Assembly: GCF_002355275.1 (NCBI RefSeq)
Contig: NZ_CP023449.1
Span: 2,272,001-2,336,000, forward strand
Source: Rhizorhabdus dicambivorans
Lineage (GTDB): Bacteria; Pseudomonadota; Alphaproteobacteria; Sphingomonadales; Sphingomonadaceae
Length of the DNA stretch: 64,000 nt
Reading direction: 5' to 3'
Shown here: one piece after another, positions 39,350 to 48,465 of the stretch
Numbering within the stretch: position 1 is the first letter of the stretch
Layout: each line of letters opens with the position of its first letter
Notes under the pieces: model-generated
Told to the model about the DNA's origin: nothing
What the model saw: only the letters and a program-made list of their open reading frames with translations
The model's database searches: none
Position numbers and translations under genes: made by a program

Positions 39350-39922
39350 TCAGGCGAACCGCCGCGCGTGTTCGTCGGTGAACCCCTGGCGCAGCATCTC
39401 CGCCTGTTCGCGCCAGCGCTCGTCGGCGATGGTGCCTGGGGCGATGCCCATGCGCCCTTCCAGTTCGGCTTCATCCCTGGCCGAAAGCGTGCAAATCTCC
39501 GCATAGCGGTGGATGCCCAGCTCGTTGAGCCGCATCTCGCCGCCGCGGCCGACCCCGAAAATGCGGGATAGATCGTCCCGGCGGCCCGAAGCCGCGGCGG
39601 CCACGGTTCCCGCCGTGTCCGGATCGATTGCCGTGCGACGGCTTTCCAGCTGGGCTATGCGTTCGTTGGCGGCGGCGGCGCGGGCGACATGATCGTCGCG
39701 CTCCTTTTCCAGGGCGATCCGCCGGTCACGTTCACCCTCCAGTTCCGCGAGGCGGGTGGAGAGCCGGTCGACCTCGGCATCGGCCGCGATCCGTGCGAAC
39801 CGCTCCAGCTCGAAACCCTTCTTCCACTTGCGCCCGCCCGACAGCGTGAACAGCCCCAGGAACCAGCCCAGTACCAGAACGAGAGCAAGGATAACCCATT
39901 GGTTCGTAGTGAAAGCCGGCAT
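39350..39922 (-). CDS. Membrane-anchored coiled-coil protein with HhH-like C-terminus
   Basis: 190 aa, no family name recognised. One N-terminal helix (TTNQWVILALVLVLGWFLGL, residues 5-26) is followed by a charged coiled coil (about 40-95, VDRLSTRLAELEGERDRRIA and ERIAQLESRR). The C-terminal region DDLSRIFGVGRGGEMRLNEL and GIHRYAEICTLSARDEAELE resembles the helix-hairpin-helix DUF4332/HhH_5-type domain that follows membrane anchors in other bacteria. ATG 39922 has GGAGG 5 nt upstream. It is 78 bp downstream of tadC on the same strand and could be the last gene of that transcript. Confidence 0.75.
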   Translation of the reverse strand: MPAFTTNQWVILALVLVLGWFLGLFTLSGGRKWKKGFELERFARIAADAEVDRLSTRLAELEGERDRRIALEKERDDHVARAAAANERIAQLESRRTAIDPDTAGTVAAAASGRRDDLSRIFGVGRGGEMRLNELGIHRYAEICTLSARDEAELEGRMGIAPGTIADERWREQAEMLRQGFTDEHARRFA

Positions 39923-40000
39923 GCAGCCCTCCAGAAATAGCTGGAAGACTAAACCTATACCGCAGGCCACCGTTCCGTGGCTGGTACGGAAATCCGCTTA

Positions 40001-40993
40001 TCAGCGCATCACATTGTCACTGATCGAGCAGGCCGCGGGCCCCAGGATCACGATGAACAGTACTGGCAGGATGAACATTATCAATGGCACGGTCATGATC
40101 GCGGGCAGCCGCGCGGCCTTTTCCTCGGCGCGCATCATCCGGTCGTGGCGGAACTCCGCCGAAAGCACGCGCAACGCGGCGGCGAGCGGCGTTCCGTATT
40201 TCTCGGTCTGGATCATCGTCGTGACGACGCCCCGGATGGAATCGAGGTTCACCCGCTGGGCGAGATTCTCGAAGGCCTGGCGCCGGTCGGTCAGGAAGCC
40301 CAGTTCGATCGCGGTGAGCGCGAATTCATCGCCCAGTTCGGGATAGGCCTTGGCCAGTTCGCGGGCGACGCGGTTGAAGGCGAGATCGACCGACAGGCCC
40401 GCCTCCGCGCAGATCACCAGCAGGTCCAGCGCGTCGGGCAGGGCCTTGCGGATCGCGGTCTGCCGCTTGGTGATGAGGTTCTTCACATAGATGTCGGGCG
40501 CCTTGTAGCTGGCGATCAGGGCGCCGGCGACGATCATGTATTTCTTGAAGGCGCTCGCATCGGGAAACCAGTTGAGCAGATAGACGCCGATCGCGGCGGT
40601 TCCGCCGATCATGATTGGCGCGACCAGCCGGAAGAAGATCACCGTAATCGCCGCGTCCTTGGTGCGGATGCCGGCGCGGGCGAGATTCAGCGAGGCGGCC
40701 TTGAGCTGGCTATCCTGCAGCATCTTCATGCTGCCGAGGATCGCCTTCATCCTGTCGACCGAGATGCTGGCCTTCTTCTCCATCTTCGCGCGGCGGCGCG
40801 TCTTGGAGGCGGCGACGCCGGCCTTGAGCTGCTCGCGACGATCGTTGAGCGCGCGCACGCGGCGCGCCATGGGATCGCGGGCCACCGACTTCACGACGCT
40901 GTGGCCGACGATCAGCATGACGATCGCGGTGGCGAGCGCGATACCGATCGACAGCAGGGTGCTGAAGAACTGGGGCGTGACGGCATGTTCCAT
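40001..40993 (-). CDS. tadC: Tad pilus inner-membrane platform protein TadC
   Basis: 330-aa GspF/T2SSF-domain protein forming part of the inner-membrane platform of the Flp/Tad pilus. The helix near residues 10-30 is followed by a basic cytoplasmic segment and the conserved ALPDALDLLVICAEAGLSVD near 185, then YGTPLAAALRVLSAEFRHDR, both diagnostic. Final helices are at about 295-325. It is 10 bp downstream of tadB, so both are made together. Confidence 0.93.
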   Translation of the reverse strand: MEHAVTPQFFSTLLSIGIALATAIVMLIVGHSVVKSVARDPMARRVRALNDRREQLKAGVAASKTRRRAKMEKKASISVDRMKAILGSMKMLQDSQLKAASLNLARAGIRTKDAAITVIFFRLVAPIMIGGTAAIGVYLLNWFPDASAFKKYMIVAGALIASYKAPDIYVKNLITKRQTAIRKALPDALDLLVICAEAGLSVDLAFNRVARELAKAYPELGDEFALTAIELGFLTDRRQAFENLAQRVNLDSIRGVVTTMIQTEKYGTPLAAALRVLSAEFRHDRMMRAEEKAARLPAIMTVPLIMFILPVLFIVILGPAACSISDNVMR

Positions 40994-41003
40994 CGCGTCC
41001 TCC

Positions 41004-41978
41004 TCAGATCTCGAAATTGATCATCTGGCGCATGATGTAGGCGCCGATCGACATCCAGATCAGCCCGCCCATGCCCGCGATCATCAGCCGCTGGTCGCTG
41101 AAGAAACCCGCCATATAGGTGGGGCTGATGAAGCTGATCAGTCCGAACACCACGAAGGGCAGCGCGCCGATGATGTAGGCCGAGGCCTTGGATTCCGACG
41201 ACATGGCCGAAATCTTGAGCTTCATCTGCATGCGCTTGCGCAGCACGTCCGACAGGTTGGACAGCGTTTCGGCAAGGTTGCCGCCGGTCTCCCGCTGGAT
41301 CGCCAGGGTGATGACGAAGAACTGGAACTCGGCGGTGCCCAGCCGGTCGGCGGTTTCCTGCAGCGCAGCCTCCAGCGTGCGGCCGATCCTCATCCGGTCG
41401 CTGACCGCCTGAAATTCGCTGCCCACCGGGCCTTCGATCTCGGAAGCGATGGCGCTCATCGTCTCGGCAATCGGCAGGCCGGCCCGCAGGCCCCGGACCA
41501 GCAGTTCGATCGCGTCGGGAAAGCGGGCCACGAACTGGGCGATGCGGCGCTTGCCCATGAAGTTGAGGAACAGGCGGGGCAGGGCAAGCGCCGCGGCAGT
41601 GGCGACGATCAGCGCCATCCACAGCGGCAGGCCGAGGATCGGCAGGATCAGGAAGGGCACCGCGAAGGTGATGCCCATGCCGATGAAATACTGCCGGACG
41701 GTCCACTTCTTGCCGGCCGCCTCGATCTTGCGGGTAATCTCGACCGGATCGGGCAGGAAGCGGCTGAACGCGGTTTCCTCGCGCTTCGCCAGGGTGGCGC
41801 GGCTGGCGAGCAGCTTGCGGACCTGGTCGCTGACCGCAGGTTCGCCGCTGACATTGTAGCGGCCGCGCACGCCGGCGAGCCGCTTGGTGAAGGCGCGCTG
41901 CGCGGGAGGACCGGCGGCCACGAAGAAGAACATGGTCATGAATGCGGCCATGACCATCATGAAGAGCATCGTCAGCAT
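41004..41978 (-). CDS. tadB: Tad pilus inner-membrane platform protein TadB
   Basis: 324-aa GspF-domain partner of TadC. The hydrophobic N-terminus (LFMMVMAAFMTMFFFVAAG) and the T2SSF blocks FPDAIELLVRGLRAGLPIAE near residue 160 and ETGGNLAETLSNLSDVLRKR near 230 identify it. It follows the cpaE gene by 36 bp. In standard tad loci the motor ATPase gene cpaF/tadA lies exactly at this junction; here it is absent. Confidence 0.93.
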   Translation of the reverse strand: MLTMLFMMVMAAFMTMFFFVAAGPPAQRAFTKRLAGVRGRYNVSGEPAVSDQVRKLLASRATLAKREETAFSRFLPDPVEITRKIEAAGKKWTVRQYFIGMGITFAVPFLILPILGLPLWMALIVATAAALALPRLFLNFMGKRRIAQFVARFPDAIELLVRGLRAGLPIAETMSAIASEIEGPVGSEFQAVSDRMRIGRTLEAALQETADRLGTAEFQFFVITLAIQRETGGNLAETLSNLSDVLRKRMQMKLKISAMSSESKASAYIIGALPFVVFGLISFISPTYMAGFFSDQRLMIAGMGGLIWMSIGAYIMRQMINFEI

Positions 41979-42014
41979 GGGAAGGGGCGCCCCCGGCCGT
42001 TCACCTGCCGGGGC

Positions 42015-43280
42015 TCACTTCTTCGCGATCTTGGACTTGGGCTGGAAGATGGCGGCCAGCTCGTCGAGCAGCGAGCCCTTCTTCTTGCCGTCGGCGGTGG
42101 GATCGTCATGAACCAGCGAGAGCAGCTTCTCGGCGATCGAAGCCAGGCCCTGGCCGAGCTTGGAGGTCTTGCCCGCCTCGGCGATGGGCTTGCCCAGCTT
42201 GGCGGCGTTCACCGCCTGCTTGTGATCATAGGGCAGCATGAAATCGATCTCGCGCTCGATCGAGTTCTCGAAATCCTTGCGGCTGATCTCGGTCAGGCTC
42301 GGATGGACGCGGTTGGCGACGATCAGCACGCCGGCCTGCGGCGCATTGTTCTTCAGCCAGGCGAGGATGCGGATCGTGTCGCGGGTCGCCGCCAGGGTCA
42401 GTTCGACCACCAGCACCACCGACTGGACATCATGGAACAGGTGCGGATGCTGCACCATCATCCCGCGCGGCACATCGACGACGGTGCATTCGAAGGCGCC
42501 CTTCATCTCCTCCTGCAGCTGGAAATAGGCGCCGCCATCGGTGATGATCGGGTGGTTGATCGGCGCCTCGGCCGACAGCACCGAAAGCTTGTCGTTCGCC
42601 TTGACCAAGGCGCGCTCCAGGAACAGCCCGTCGATGCGCGCCGGATTGTCGATCGCGTCGGTCAGGCCACGGCCCGGCTCCAGGTCGAGCGACAGGGCAC
42701 CGGTGCCGAAATGGACGTCAAGGTCGAGCAGGGCGGTGCTGTGGCCGCCATTCTCGCCCATCAGCCAGGCGAGCGAGCTGGCGACGGTCGATGCGCCGAC
42801 CCCGCCGCGAACGCCGATCACCGCGGTCATCATGTGGATCGCGTCCTCGGCCAGCACGCCGTGGCGCGGGCCCATCAGCATCATCTGCGCCTGGGCCAGC
42901 GCATCGCGGACCTGATCGGCGGTGAAGGGCTTGAGCAGATAATCCTGGATGCCGCTGTTCAGCAGTTCGCGGTAGAGCCGGACATCGTTGACCGCGCCGG
43001 CCGCAATCACGATCGTCCCCGGCTCGCACACTTCGGCCAGCGCGTTGACGTCGTTGAGCGGATCAGTCGATTCGGACAGGTCGATCAGCAGGATCGTCGG
43101 GCTCGCCGAGACCGAAAGCGACTGGACCGCCCCGCGCAGCCCACTCTTGACCACGGCCTCGACTGGCCAGCCCAGCTCGAACACCAGCGGCTTCAGCAGT
43201 TCAACGCTGGCATCGTCGCAGACGAAGGCGGCGAACGGATTGCGGGTCTGCTGGCCCTTGGGATTGAAGGGAGCGTTCAT
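42015..43280 (-). CDS. cpaE: Pilus assembly protein CpaE (TadZ)
   Basis: 421-aa localisation factor of the Tad pilus with an atypical receiver-like N-terminal domain (residues 15-135) and a ParA/MinD-type ATPase domain. The deviant Walker A motif is VIGVRGGVGASTVASSLAWL near residue 150 (RGGVG in place of KGGVG), followed by LLDLDVHFGTGALSLDL. ATG 43280 has GGGAGG 6 nt upstream and coincides with the end of cpaD; the frame upstream of it is shadow. Confidence 0.92.
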   Translation of the reverse strand: MNAPFNPKGQQTRNPFAAFVCDDASVELLKPLVFELGWPVEAVVKSGLRGAVQSLSVSASPTILLIDLSESTDPLNDVNALAEVCEPGTIVIAAGAVNDVRLYRELLNSGIQDYLLKPFTADQVRDALAQAQMMLMGPRHGVLAEDAIHMMTAVIGVRGGVGASTVASSLAWLMGENGGHSTALLDLDVHFGTGALSLDLEPGRGLTDAIDNPARIDGLFLERALVKANDKLSVLSAEAPINHPIITDGGAYFQLQEEMKGAFECTVVDVPRGMMVQHPHLFHDVQSVVLVVELTLAATRDTIRILAWLKNNAPQAGVLIVANRVHPSLTEISRKDFENSIEREIDFMLPYDHKQAVNAAKLGKPIAEAGKTSKLGQGLASIAEKLLSLVHDDPTADGKKKGSLLDELAAIFQPKSKIAKK

Positions 43281-43918
43281 CAATTGCCTCCCTTGGTGGA
43301 TTCGACCTTCAGCCCGTTGGTGGAGGTCGGATTGGCGTTGCGCCACACCCGGATCGCCTTGGCGGCGGTGTCGGCGCTCGAGCCCTGGGCGCGCTGGCCG
43401 CGCACAAGATCTTCGGGATTGGCCACCATCGCAGCCAAGGTCGAATTGATCCCGCAGCCATAGTTTGATGACGAAGCGCCGGTGAAATTGGGCTGCGACA
43501 ACTGGCTGTAATCGGGGCAGCCGGGCACGCTGGCGGTCGAGCGGCTAACGACGATGCGGACCTGCCCGATGGCGATCGCCCCTTCGGTGACGGGGGCCCC
43601 GTCGCTGAGGAACAGGCCGTAGTCGCCGACGATCGCGGCGATGTCGCGATTCGATCCGGTGCCGCCCGCGCTCATGTCGACGCTGATGCGATCACCATAG
43701 TCGAGCCCGATCGCGTCGAACCACTGACGGACCCGCGTCGAGGCGACGGGATCGAGCCCGCTGCCGGACACGTCGAGCACATAGTCATGACGCTGGACGA
43801 CCGGCTGGTGGACCGATTCGACGCCGCGATTGTAGCGGCCGGCCGGGGCCGCCGAGAGCGGCAGTGCGAGGGCGGCGAGGGCGAGGAGGCCAGAGAGGAC
43901 GGAATTGCGGTTCATCAT
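43280..43918 (-). CDS. cpaD: Pilus assembly protein CpaD
   Basis: 212-aa secreted component near the secretin of the Tad pilus. A signal peptide (VLSGLLALAALALPLSAAPA) is followed by family blocks HQPVVQRHDYVLDVSGSGLD and GYGCGIN-like NYGCGINSTLAAMVANPEDL with the conserved NPEDLVRGQ. CpaD is usually described as a lipoprotein, but no lipobox cysteine is present here. ATG 43918 or the next codon (43915) is the start. It ends on the first base of cpaE. Confidence 0.9.
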   Translation of the reverse strand: MMNRNSVLSGLLALAALALPLSAAPAGRYNRGVESVHQPVVQRHDYVLDVSGSGLDPVASTRVRQWFDAIGLDYGDRISVDMSAGGTGSNRDIAAIVGDYGLFLSDGAPVTEGAIAIGQVRIVVSRSTASVPGCPDYSQLSQPNFTGASSSNYGCGINSTLAAMVANPEDLVRGQRAQGSSADTAAKAIRVWRNANPTSTNGLKVESTKGGN

Positions 43919-43928
43919 GTCCTCCAGC

Positions 43929-45554
43929 TCAGTTCAGGGCGAAGCCGGCATCGGGCACGGCGCCCTTGCCCTTGGCTGGTGCGGCCTTCGATACGCGGTC
44001 TCCCGCGGGCACCGTCTTCGGCGGCGCGGGGACTGGGGTCGGGCTCTGCTCGCCCGACTTGCCCATGAAGGTCTGGCCAGCGATCAGCCGTTCGGCATCG
44101 GTCGCGCTCTTGAGGCCGGCGGTCGGCAGCGCGATCTGCTGCGGCGAGACCGGCTTCACCAGATAGGGGGTGACGACGATCATCAGCTCGGTCTCGTTGC
44201 GCTTGAAGCCGTTCGAACGGAACAGCGCGCCCAGCACGGGCAGATCGGCGAGGAAGGGGGCCTTGTCGACATTGCTGTTCTGCCCGTTCGACAGCAGCCC
44301 GCCGATCATGAAGGCCTGGCCGGAGCCGAGCTCGACGGTCGTCTCTGCACGGCGGGTGGTGATGCCGGGGATGGTGAAGCCGTTGAGCTTCACTGAGCCC
44401 GCATCGGTAAGCTGCGACACTTCCGGGCGCACGCGGATCGAGATGCGGCCGTCGCTCAGCACCGTGGGGGTGAAGGACAGGCTGACGCCATATTGCTTGA
44501 ATTCGACCGAGACGGCGCCCAGGCCCTGCGCCAGGGGGATCGGAATCTCGCCGCCCGCCAGAAAGCTCGCGGTCTCACCCGAGATCGCGGTCAGGTTGGG
44601 CTGGGCGAGGGTGGTGACGAGGCCGTCGGCCTCCGCCAGATCGATCGCGGCGGCAAGGTCCAGGCCGAAGATCTTGCCCATCAGCGCCAGCGACGTGCCC
44701 TTGCCCTGGCCCAGGTTCTTCAGATCATATTGCGTGCCCGGCGGCAGCAGGAACTGGTCGGTCGCGACATTGTACGGAAGCATCGTGCCGGCGGGAACGG
44801 GGAGGCGTCCAGACGCGTCGATCTTCGGAAAGGCAGAATAGTCAGCATTGCCGATCGTACCGAAGTTGCGGCCTTGGGCGATGCCGAACAGAAAGCCGCC
44901 GGTCGTATCCCGGTTGAGCAGGTTGACGCCGACCGACTTGGCGAACTCGCGGCTGACCTCGGCGATCTTGACCTGCAGGTTGACCTGCAGGGGCACCGCC
45001 GACCGCAGCCGGTTGACGACCTGTACGTCCTTGCCGGTGAACTGCTCGACCAGCTTCTGCGCTTCCTCGATGTCGCTCGGCGCCGCCACGGTGCCGGTCA
45101 GCAGGACGATGCCGTTCATCGTCGTCGCGGTGATCGCGGCCTCGGGCATGGCAAGCTTGAGCATCGTGTCGACGCTGGTGATGTTGCTGCCGACGCGGAC
45201 GATCGAGGACCAGATGACCTTGCCGCTCTTGTCGGTGGCATAGACGGCGGTCTCGCCCGCGCCCTTGCCGAAGAGATAGAGCTGGCTGGCCGAGCGGACC
45301 TGGACGTCCGCGACCTTGTCGTCGGCGACGAAAAGGTCGGTCATTGCCGCAGGGAGGGCGATCATCTGCCCCTCGCCGATCGACAGGGTGGTCGTTTCGG
45401 TGGGTTTGCCGATCGTGGCGGTGCGGACCCCGTTGACGCGCGACGGCGCCGCGCTCGCCGCGCCGCCGACCGGGGCGAAGGCGACGGCCGCGAGCAGTGC
45501 GGTCGTGAACAGGGTCCGGACGCGTTGCCGCCGGTTGCGCTTACGCATACTCAC
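43929..45554 (-). CDS. cpaC: Tad pilus secretin CpaC (RcpA)
   Basis: 541-aa outer-membrane secretin. It has a signal peptide (TLFTTALLAAVAFAPVGGAA), an N-terminal domain (residues 55-115), a BON-like segment (EAAITATTMNGIVLLTGTVA, about 140-200) and the C-terminal secretin domain with VPVPIPLAQ-type GGEIPIPLAQGLGAVSVEF and the terminal NETELMIVVTPYLVKP. A proline-rich tail of about 60 residues follows. The start overlaps the cpaB stop by 4 bp (ATGA). Confidence 0.94.
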   Translation of the reverse strand: MSMRKRNRRQRVRTLFTTALLAAVAFAPVGGAASAAPSRVNGVRTATIGKPTETTTLSIGEGQMIALPAAMTDLFVADDKVADVQVRSASQLYLFGKGAGETAVYATDKSGKVIWSSIVRVGSNITSVDTMLKLAMPEAAITATTMNGIVLLTGTVAAPSDIEEAQKLVEQFTGKDVQVVNRLRSAVPLQVNLQVKIAEVSREFAKSVGVNLLNRDTTGGFLFGIAQGRNFGTIGNADYSAFPKIDASGRLPVPAGTMLPYNVATDQFLLPPGTQYDLKNLGQGKGTSLALMGKIFGLDLAAAIDLAEADGLVTTLAQPNLTAISGETASFLAGGEIPIPLAQGLGAVSVEFKQYGVSLSFTPTVLSDGRISIRVRPEVSQLTDAGSVKLNGFTIPGITTRRAETTVELGSGQAFMIGGLLSNGQNSNVDKAPFLADLPVLGALFRSNGFKRNETELMIVVTPYLVKPVSPQQIALPTAGLKSATDAERLIAGQTFMGKSGEQSPTPVPAPPKTVPAGDRVSKAAPAKGKGAVPDAGFALN

Positions 45555-46549
45555 TTCGCCCCAATCGTGCTGGAGGTGGTCGATCCGCCGCGCATGATCC
45601 GGATGACCGGGCCCTTGGGGGCCTCGGCGACCGGCCCGGTGGGGGCGGTGCTCGCCGGCTTGGCGGGCACGCTCGACCGTTGAAAACGCGATACGTCCGC
45701 GCCGACGGTGTAGGTCGGGTTGCTGTCGATCGGGCGCGAGGTAATCTCGAGCAGCATCTGCCGCTCGGCCTTGGGATCGGCATCGGCGGGGAGCTTCACG
45801 TCGCCATTGGCGATGCGCTCCTCCAACTCGGCCCGGTCCTCGGCGATCGAGCGCAGCGCCAGCGAAAGCTGGCCGATGGTCTGCGCGACCGCGATCTTCT
45901 CGGCGATCTTCGGCGTGGCTTCCAGCGTGACGTTCGAGGTGCCGGCGACGACGGTCTTGCCTTCCTCATCGACGGTCTTGTCGGTGCGCTGGTCGGCGGC
46001 GAGGACGCGCAGGTTGCGGATGATCGTCTCGGCGGCCTTGAGCGGGGCGCCATCGCCGCCGCCTGGCACCTCCTGGGTCAGCATCAGGTCCACCCGGTCG
46101 CCCGGGAAGACGAAGCCGGCGACGCCCGACTGGGCCGAAACCGAGATGGTGACGGCGCGCATGCCCGGCCCGAGCGCGGCGGCAAGGAAGCCGCGGTCGC
46201 CGGGCTTGACCAGCGCGCCCTGGGTCACCGGCGCGCCGGCCGTGATCGCATAGCGGACAACGGAGCCGTTGAGCTGGGTGAGATCGCCCTCGCCCTTGAT
46301 GAAATAGGTCTTGCTGACCAGTTCGGCCGGCCAGCGCTGATAGCGGAAGCTTTCGGGGCCGATGATCGTGCCGACGGGGAGGGGACGGATCGCCACCGCG
46401 ACTTCGGGGCCGGTCGGCTGAGGAGCGGCGGCGGCTACCGGCGCCGCCTCGGCCTCGCTATTCCCGCCGAACATGTTGCGGAAGACGACGGCGGAGATGC
46501 CCGCCATCACCAGCGCCATGATCAGCAGCAGCAATTTCCTCGCATCCAT
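45551..46549 (-). CDS. cpaB: Pilus assembly protein CpaB (RcpC)
   Basis: 332-aa periplasmic protein with an N-terminal anchor (LLLLIMALVMAGISAVVF) and a SAF domain (about residues 48-110, VAVAIRPLPVGTIIGPESF), followed by RcpC-type segment PGMRAVTISVSAQSGVAGFV and FPGDRVDLMLTQEVPGG. It stabilises secretin assembly in Tad systems. A proline/alanine-rich C-terminal tail is present. It lies 68 bp downstream of cpaA. Confidence 0.93.
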   Translation of the reverse strand: MDARKLLLLIMALVMAGISAVVFRNMFGGNSEAEAAPVAAAAPQPTGPEVAVAIRPLPVGTIIGPESFRYQRWPAELVSKTYFIKGEGDLTQLNGSVVRYAITAGAPVTQGALVKPGDRGFLAAALGPGMRAVTISVSAQSGVAGFVFPGDRVDLMLTQEVPGGGDGAPLKAAETIIRNLRVLAADQRTDKTVDEEGKTVVAGTSNVTLEATPKIAEKIAVAQTIGQLSLALRSIAEDRAELEERIANGDVKLPADADPKAERQMLLEITSRPIDSNPTYTVGADVSRFQRSSVPAKPASTAPTGPVAEAPKGPVIRIMRGGSTTSSTIGAK

Positions 46550-46617
46550 CGATCAGACCCAATCTCGCCCGACAGGGGCGCAAAAGCCGGGAGGTTCACG
46601 GGGAACCCCTCGCGCCG

Positions 46618-47091
46618 CTATGCAACAGACGTGGTTAACAAGCCGTTTGCGATGACCCACAGCCCGCCGATCGCGATGGCGACGCCATAGGGCACCTCCG
46701 GCCGCTCGGCGTTCGGGCGCCAGCGCTGGCGAATCAGCAGGAAGACGGTGATGGCCCCGCCGGCTAGCGCCATGACGATGAGCATCACCATCAGCGCCTG
46801 GAAGGGGAGCCAGAGGGCCAGCGCCGCGATCATCTTGACGTCGCCGCCGCCCATCATCTTGAGCATGAACAGGCCGGCGAAGACCGCGAACAGCAGCAGG
46901 GCAATGCCGATGCGGACCGCGATATCGGGCCAGAGCGCTTCTCCGGCAACCCACCAGAAGGCCACCGCCAGCAGCGCGATCGCCGCATTCAGCTCGTTCG
47001 AGATGGTCCGCGTCCTGATATCGGTCCATGCCGCCATGAGCAGCAAAACCGCCAGCAAAATGCCGAAAAGGTCCGGAAGTTGAATAGACAT
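46618..47091 (-). CDS. cpaA: Prepilin peptidase CpaA (TadV)
   Basis: 157-aa A24-family aspartic prepilin peptidase of the Tad system, without the N-methylation domain of PilD. The two catalytic aspartates are in AAWTDIRTRTISN (near residue 23) and MMGGGDVKMIAALAL (near residue 84). Six helices are predicted. ATG 47091 overlaps a CtrA half-site TTAACCAT on the same strand. It is the first gene of the cluster here; no Flp pilin gene precedes it, because the divergent oxidoreductase gene starts 39 bp away. Confidence 0.92.
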   Translation of the reverse strand: MSIQLPDLFGILLAVLLLMAAWTDIRTRTISNELNAAIALLAVAFWWVAGEALWPDIAVRIGIALLLFAVFAGLFMLKMMGGGDVKMIAALALWLPFQALMVMLIVMALAGGAITVFLLIRQRWRPNAERPEVPYGVAIAIGGLWVIANGLLTTSVA

Positions 47092-47130
47092 GGTTAAGCA
47101 GGCTAGAGGGCGGCTCTTACCAATTCCTAA

Positions 47131-48237
47131 ATGCGTCCCATGAACGAAACGATCACCATTGCGGACATCGCGATCGTCGGTGCCGGCATGGCGGGCGCCA
47201 GCCTCGCCGCCGAGATCGGCGATGCCGCGCGGGTGGTGCTGATCGAGGGGGAGGCGCAGCCGGGCTACCACAGCACGGGCCGCTCCGCAGCCTTCTGGCA
47301 GGAGACCTATGGCGGGCCGGCGGTGCAGCCGCTGACAAGCGCCTCCTTCGCTTTTCTGGAGGCGCACGGCTTCCTCGGCGCGCGCGAGGCGGTGTACCTG
47401 GCCAGGCCCACCGGGCTGGCGGCGCTCGATCGCCTGAAGGCGGAACTGGGGAGCAAGGTCCACCTGGATCCGCTGACACCGCAGCAATTGGATGCCCGTA
47501 TTCCCGGCCTGCGTTCCGGGCTGGCGGGGGGGCTTGCCGAGCCGAGCTGCCGCGATATCGACGTGGCCGGGCTGCACGCTCATTATCTCTCCCGCGCCAG
47601 ACAAGCTGGTGCGATGCTGCTGGCGGATGCCCGTGTCGAGGCCATCACGCGCGAGGACGGGCGGTGGCGGATCGCGACGCGGGACGGTGAGGTGCGGGCG
47701 ACGATCATCGTCGACGCCGCCGGAGCCTGGGCCGATCAGGTGGCTGCCATGGCGGGCGTGCGGCCGATCGGCATCGCGCCCTTTCGACGCACCATGGTCC
47801 AGTTGCAGGTCGATCCGGCCGCCCTGGCAGACCTGCCGCTGGTGATGGATGCTGAGCAGCGCTTTTACTTCAAGCCCGAAGCGGGCGGGCGGATATGGCT
47901 GTCGCCGCATGACGAGGCGCCGACTCCGCCGTGCGACGCAGCGCCGGAGGAAATCGACATCGCCGTCGCGATCGACAGGTTAGAGCGCGTCGTCGACTGG
48001 CGGATCGTCCGCCGCGAGCGCGCCTGGGCCGGCCTGCGCAGCTTCGCGCCCGACCGCGCGCCCGTCTATGGCTTCGACGTGCGGGCACCGGGTTTCTTCT
48101 GGTGCGCCGGGCAGGGCGGTTTCGGTATCCAGACCGCGCCCGCGGCGGCAAGCATCGCGGCGGCGCTATTGCTTGGCCGGTCCGCGCCGGCCGAGACGAT
48201 CGATATTGACCGTTATGCGCCGCGCCGGTTTGGCTGA
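47131..48237 (+). CDS. DAO-family FAD-dependent oxidoreductase
   Basis: 368-aa flavoprotein of the glycine oxidase/D-amino-acid dehydrogenase family. The FAD motif ADIAIVGAGMAGASLAAEIG is near the N-terminus; YHSTGRSAAFW near residue 50 and the C-terminal FFWCAGQGGFGIQTAPAAAS complete the FAD site. Substrate is not determinable. ATG 47131 or 47140 may be the start. It is divergent from cpaA with only 39 bp between starts, so the promoters overlap. Confidence 0.87.
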   Translation: MRPMNETITIADIAIVGAGMAGASLAAEIGDAARVVLIEGEAQPGYHSTGRSAAFWQETYGGPAVQPLTSASFAFLEAHGFLGAREAVYLARPTGLAALDRLKAELGSKVHLDPLTPQQLDARIPGLRSGLAGGLAEPSCRDIDVAGLHAHYLSRARQAGAMLLADARVEAITREDGRWRIATRDGEVRATIIVDAAGAWADQVAAMAGVRPIGIAPFRRTMVQLQVDPAALADLPLVMDAEQRFYFKPEAGGRIWLSPHDEAPTPPCDAAPEEIDIAVAIDRLERVVDWRIVRRERAWAGLRSFAPDRAPVYGFDVRAPGFFWCAGQGGFGIQTAPAAASIAAALLLGRSAPAETIDIDRYAPRRFG

Positions 48238-48465
48238 CGGCAAAAAAGCGCTGCGCGACGCTCGGCTCCGAGCATCGCCGGGAAGATTGGACAAAGGTCG
48301 AAGCCGTTACGGTTTCGTAAAGGCATCCATCGTCCCTTCCGCATAAAATCGAGATAATTCCGTCAATTATACGAAGGTCTTACGCAATATACCTGTCATG
48401 GATTCCGGGTAGGGCAGCCATAGGAGGAGGGGGCTTTCGGGCAGATCGAGTCGGGGGTTTGTGCA
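48238..48465. other. Intergenic region upstream of hicB-like gene
   Basis: 228 bp with no supported ORF, tRNA or strong hairpin. It contains AT-rich stretches near 48340-48395 that probably hold the promoter of the small HicB-like gene. Confidence 0.4.

Noticed and set aside
40611-43463. 950-codon open frame antisense to tadC, tadB and cpaE
   Set aside because: Composition is a reverse-strand shadow of GC-rich coding genes (Arg/Ala/Gly/His-rich, no domain), and the opposite strand encodes clear Tad proteins.
47092-47910. Upstream extension of the cpaA frame
   Set aside because: Antisense to the DAO-type oxidoreductase; CpaA homology begins at 47091.
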